Positions 21,719-23,245 of a stretch of 23,245 nt of DNA are shown piece by piece; the stretch's first letter is position 1; every line of letters begins with the position of its first letter. The notes under the pieces were generated by a model, which had not been told where the DNA came from, searched no databases, and was given only the letters and a program-made list of their open reading frames with translations. The position numbers and the translations under genes were made by a program. Source of the DNA: a virus; IMG/VR virus record IMGVR_UViG_3300025840_004665, positions 1 through 23,245 of that record. One strand, 5' to 3'.

Positions 21719-21735
21719 ATATGTTAGTTATGATA

Positions 21736-21742
21736 ATAAATA
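21736..21742 (-). promoter_or_regulatory. TATTTAT motif before bS21
   Basis: Minus strand TATTTAT (plus-strand ATAAATA) ends 17 nt before the bS21 ATG. No TAnnTTTG box is present, unlike other minus-strand genes. The remaining gap to 21823 is A/T-rich with no further feature seen. Confidence 0.45.
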
Positions 21743-21823
21743 TAAACGTTTATATCAAGTTTTGACTTGTAAGGAAAAATATTTTATTATTAATACAAAT
21801 AAACTAAAGAAATTTAAAAATGA

Positions 21824-22264
21824 ATGAAGAAAGGAAAGACTTCGAAATTAAATGTTTTCGAAAATGCTAAGTGTTTTTATGGTACAGTAGATTCAAAAGA
21901 ATTAAAATCAATTTACATAGTAATACAATCATGGGTTGAACCCAAAAAAGATGCACTAAATTGGGACCGAGTTGCGGGAAATTTAAAAAGACAAATACAA
22001 CATAACTTATTAGAATGTGTGGACTTAATCACATTCGATAGAAATTCAATAGTAGATTTAGATTTAAGAACAAGTGGAATTCAACTGGATAAACGTTCAT
22101 TTATGAATCTTGAAATCACACTCTTTATGAAAAATCAAAATGAAGATTTTAAATCACCAATATTAAAAGAAAAAATTAAAAAGATTGTCACATCAGTTTA
22201 TAATGATGAATTATACAGTTCTCCTTATTTTTGGTTATCAAAAACCAAAACAAAGAAAGTGTAA
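21824..22264 (+). CDS. Unknown phage protein between portal and prohead protease genes
   Basis: 146 residues, ATG at 21824. An ATG four bases earlier (21820) opens only a 16-codon frame. The protein is a basic alpha/beta type: FYGTVDSKELKSIYIVIQSW, then LDLRTSGIQLDKRSFMNLEI, and an aromatic end (YNDELYSSPYFWLSKTKTKK). The repeated beta-strand pattern and the position in the head cluster suggest a structural or assembly role. I do not recognise the family. Confidence 0.78.
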   Translation: MKKGKTSKLNVFENAKCFYGTVDSKELKSIYIVIQSWVEPKKDALNWDRVAGNLKRQIQHNLLECVDLITFDRNSIVDLDLRTSGIQLDKRSFMNLEITLFMKNQNEDFKSPILKEKIKKIVTSVYNDELYSSPYFWLSKTKTKKV

Positions 22265-22271
22265 TATTTAT
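22265..22271 (+). promoter_or_regulatory. TATTTAT motif before the gene at 22286
   Basis: TATTTAT ends 14 nt before the GTG start. This spacing supports the GTG. Confidence 0.45.
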
Positions 22272-22285
22272 TATAAAACTTTGTT

Positions 22286-22672
22286 GTGAAAATAGTCATC
22301 TCTGAGAAACAATTAAAAAATATACAAAAATCCCTAACTGAAGAAAAAGACCAGTTAGGGGTTTTAAACAATTATATGCCAAGTAAAATGGTATATGAAC
22401 ATGGTAATACTAAAGTTTATTTAAAAGATATAGAATTAGTTGGGGATAATGATGATATATCTATAGAAGCTAAAGTCAATAAGATATTACATGATAATGT
22501 TGATGTTAGTGAATTTGCCAAAATATATTCAATAATTGACGGATATACTTCTGATGATTTACCATTAGGTATGTTGATAAAAATATTCATTGTTGAGAAT
22601 ATAGATAATATGGTAAAGAAAGTATTACCTAATAATTTAACTGAGTATGATGTGGTTTTACATCTATATTAA
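22286..22672 (+). CDS. Unknown small protein with the shared N-terminal VISE motif
   Basis: 128 residues with a GTG start. The N-terminus MKIVISEKQLKNIQKSLTEE belongs to the same motif group as the proteins at 4256 and 10477. The rest is acidic (LVGDNDDISIEAKVNKILHD; TSDDLPLGMLIKIFIVENID) with mixed helix and strand. It lies directly before the prohead protease gene, where T4 carries head-core genes. It could be an internal head protein processed by that protease. No family recognised. Confidence 0.75.
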   Translation: MKIVISEKQLKNIQKSLTEEKDQLGVLNNYMPSKMVYEHGNTKVYLKDIELVGDNDDISIEAKVNKILHDNVDVSEFAKIYSIIDGYTSDDLPLGMLIKIFIVENIDNMVKKVLPNNLTEYDVVLHLY

Positions 22673-22683
22673 GTAATACTACA

Positions 22684-22691
22684 TATTTATA
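22684..22691 (+). promoter_or_regulatory. TATTTATA motif before the prohead protease
   Basis: TATTTATA ends 12 nt before the ATG at 22704, with the same flanking pattern as at 20508. Confidence 0.5.
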
Positions 22692-22703
22692 AAATAAAAT
22701 ACC

Positions 22704-23245
22704 ATGAAGATATTAGGTCCAAACGATTCAGGAAAAGGAATATTAGTAGAATGGGATGCTGGTTATATATCACCAAACGATTCAAGAAACGCAGAAGTTA
22801 TTAAAGAATCATATGGTCAATTAGACCACTCAAAACCATTCGTTTTTTATGCCGTACTTCAAAAGTTTGATACACCAAACAGAAACGGTCGTATCTATCC
22901 TGAAAAAATATTACGTAGAGAAGCTGAGAATTATAAAAAGGCTATTGATAAAGGTTTATCTATTTCAGAATTAAATCACCCTGAATCATCACTTATTGAT
23001 TTAGACCGTGTGTCTCACCTTATCACTGACATGTGGTGGGAAGGAAATGTGTTGATGGGTAAAATTAAATTACTTACTTCACCAGGTTTCCACGAAAGAG
23101 GTGTTGTTTCATGTCCTGGTGATATGGCGGCAAACCTTATGAGACAAGGTGTTACTATGGGTGTATCATCTCGTGGTGTTGGTTCATTAGTTAAAAAAGG
23201 TGAACGTAATGAAGTACAAGAAGATTTTGAATTAATTTGTTTTGA
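22704..23245 (+). CDS. Prohead core protease (T4 gp21-like), 3' end beyond the window
   Basis: 180 codons are visible. The start MKILGPNDSGKGILVEWDAG is followed by LQKFDTPNRNGRIYPEKILR, SELNHPESSLIDLDRVSHLI (probable catalytic His) and MGVSSRGVGSL (probable nucleophilic Ser in SSRG), then EDFELICFD at the edge. This is the pattern of the gp21-type serine protease that cleaves scaffold and capsid proteins inside the prohead, usually after I/L-x-E. The next genes outside the window are expected to be a gp22-type scaffold and a gp23-type major capsid protein. Confidence 0.94.
   Translation, partial: MKILGPNDSGKGILVEWDAGYISPNDSRNAEVIKESYGQLDHSKPFVFYAVLQKFDTPNRNGRIYPEKILRREAENYKKAIDKGLSISELNHPESSLIDLDRVSHLITDMWWEGNVLMGKIKLLTSPGFHERGVVSCPGDMAANLMRQGVTMGVSSRGVGSLVKKGERNEVQEDFELICF

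Noticed and set aside
21820-21870. ATG at 21820 starting a 16-codon frame
   Set aside because: It overlaps the real start at 21824 and gives a short product with no features; leader translation cannot be excluded.
1-23245. CRISPR arrays, insertion sequences, integrase or attachment sites
   Set aside because: No regularly spaced repeats, transposase, integrase or direct repeats flanking a tRNA end were seen.

Overview
The window reads as part of the genome of a T4-like tailed phage (myovirus type) infecting a Bacteroidota host, probably a flavobacterium. The phage call rests on a T4-type large terminase (16820-18589), a gp20-type portal (18639-20504) and the start of a gp21-type prohead protease (22704 to the window end) in T4-like order. 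The host call rests on three things. Starts lack Shine-Dalgarno sequences and have A/T-rich leaders. At least six minus-strand units carry the Bacteroidota housekeeping promoter TTG-N19/20-TAnnTTTG. The phage-borne ribosomal protein bS21 is of flavobacterial type. The DNA is strongly AT-rich.

Layout. Bases 1-12500 are an accessory region with genes on both strands. It holds the end of an unknown gene (2-499), a tRNA-Leu(UAA) gene split by a group I intron that carries an HNH endonuclease (568-1323), a second HNH protein, and a peptidoglycan-binding amidase. A DUF6011-like zinc protein, a tmRNA gene (3786-4172), a secreted CAP-domain protein and a zinc aminopeptidase-like enzyme follow. Next come a ClpC-like double AAA+ unfoldase (7741-9759), a divergent UVR-motif protein (9961-10407), an M15 peptidase, a KTSC protein and a nucleotidyltransferase. 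Bases 12568-23245 are a nearly all-plus-strand morphogenesis block: acidic structural-type proteins, terminase, portal, prohead-core-position genes and prohead protease. One minus-strand gene, bS21, sits inside it.

How it may work together. The minus-strand accessory genes mostly have host-type promoters, which suits early expression. Many plus-strand genes, and bS21, are instead preceded by TATTTAT 3-19 nt before the start, a candidate phage late promoter. The accessory set is unusual in concentrating on translation and protein turnover: tRNA-Leu, tmRNA with a long atypical tag, bS21, a Clp unfoldase that keeps a ClpP-docking IGF loop but lacks the N-domain, a separate UVR protein that could be its adaptor, and a metallopeptidase. 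The Clp and peptidase promoters share a 13-bp palindrome, TGACnAAATGTCA, which suggests co-regulation. A phage-run tagging and proteolysis system acting through host ClpP is my main hypothesis. The parts are seen in the sequence; the functional link between them is inference.
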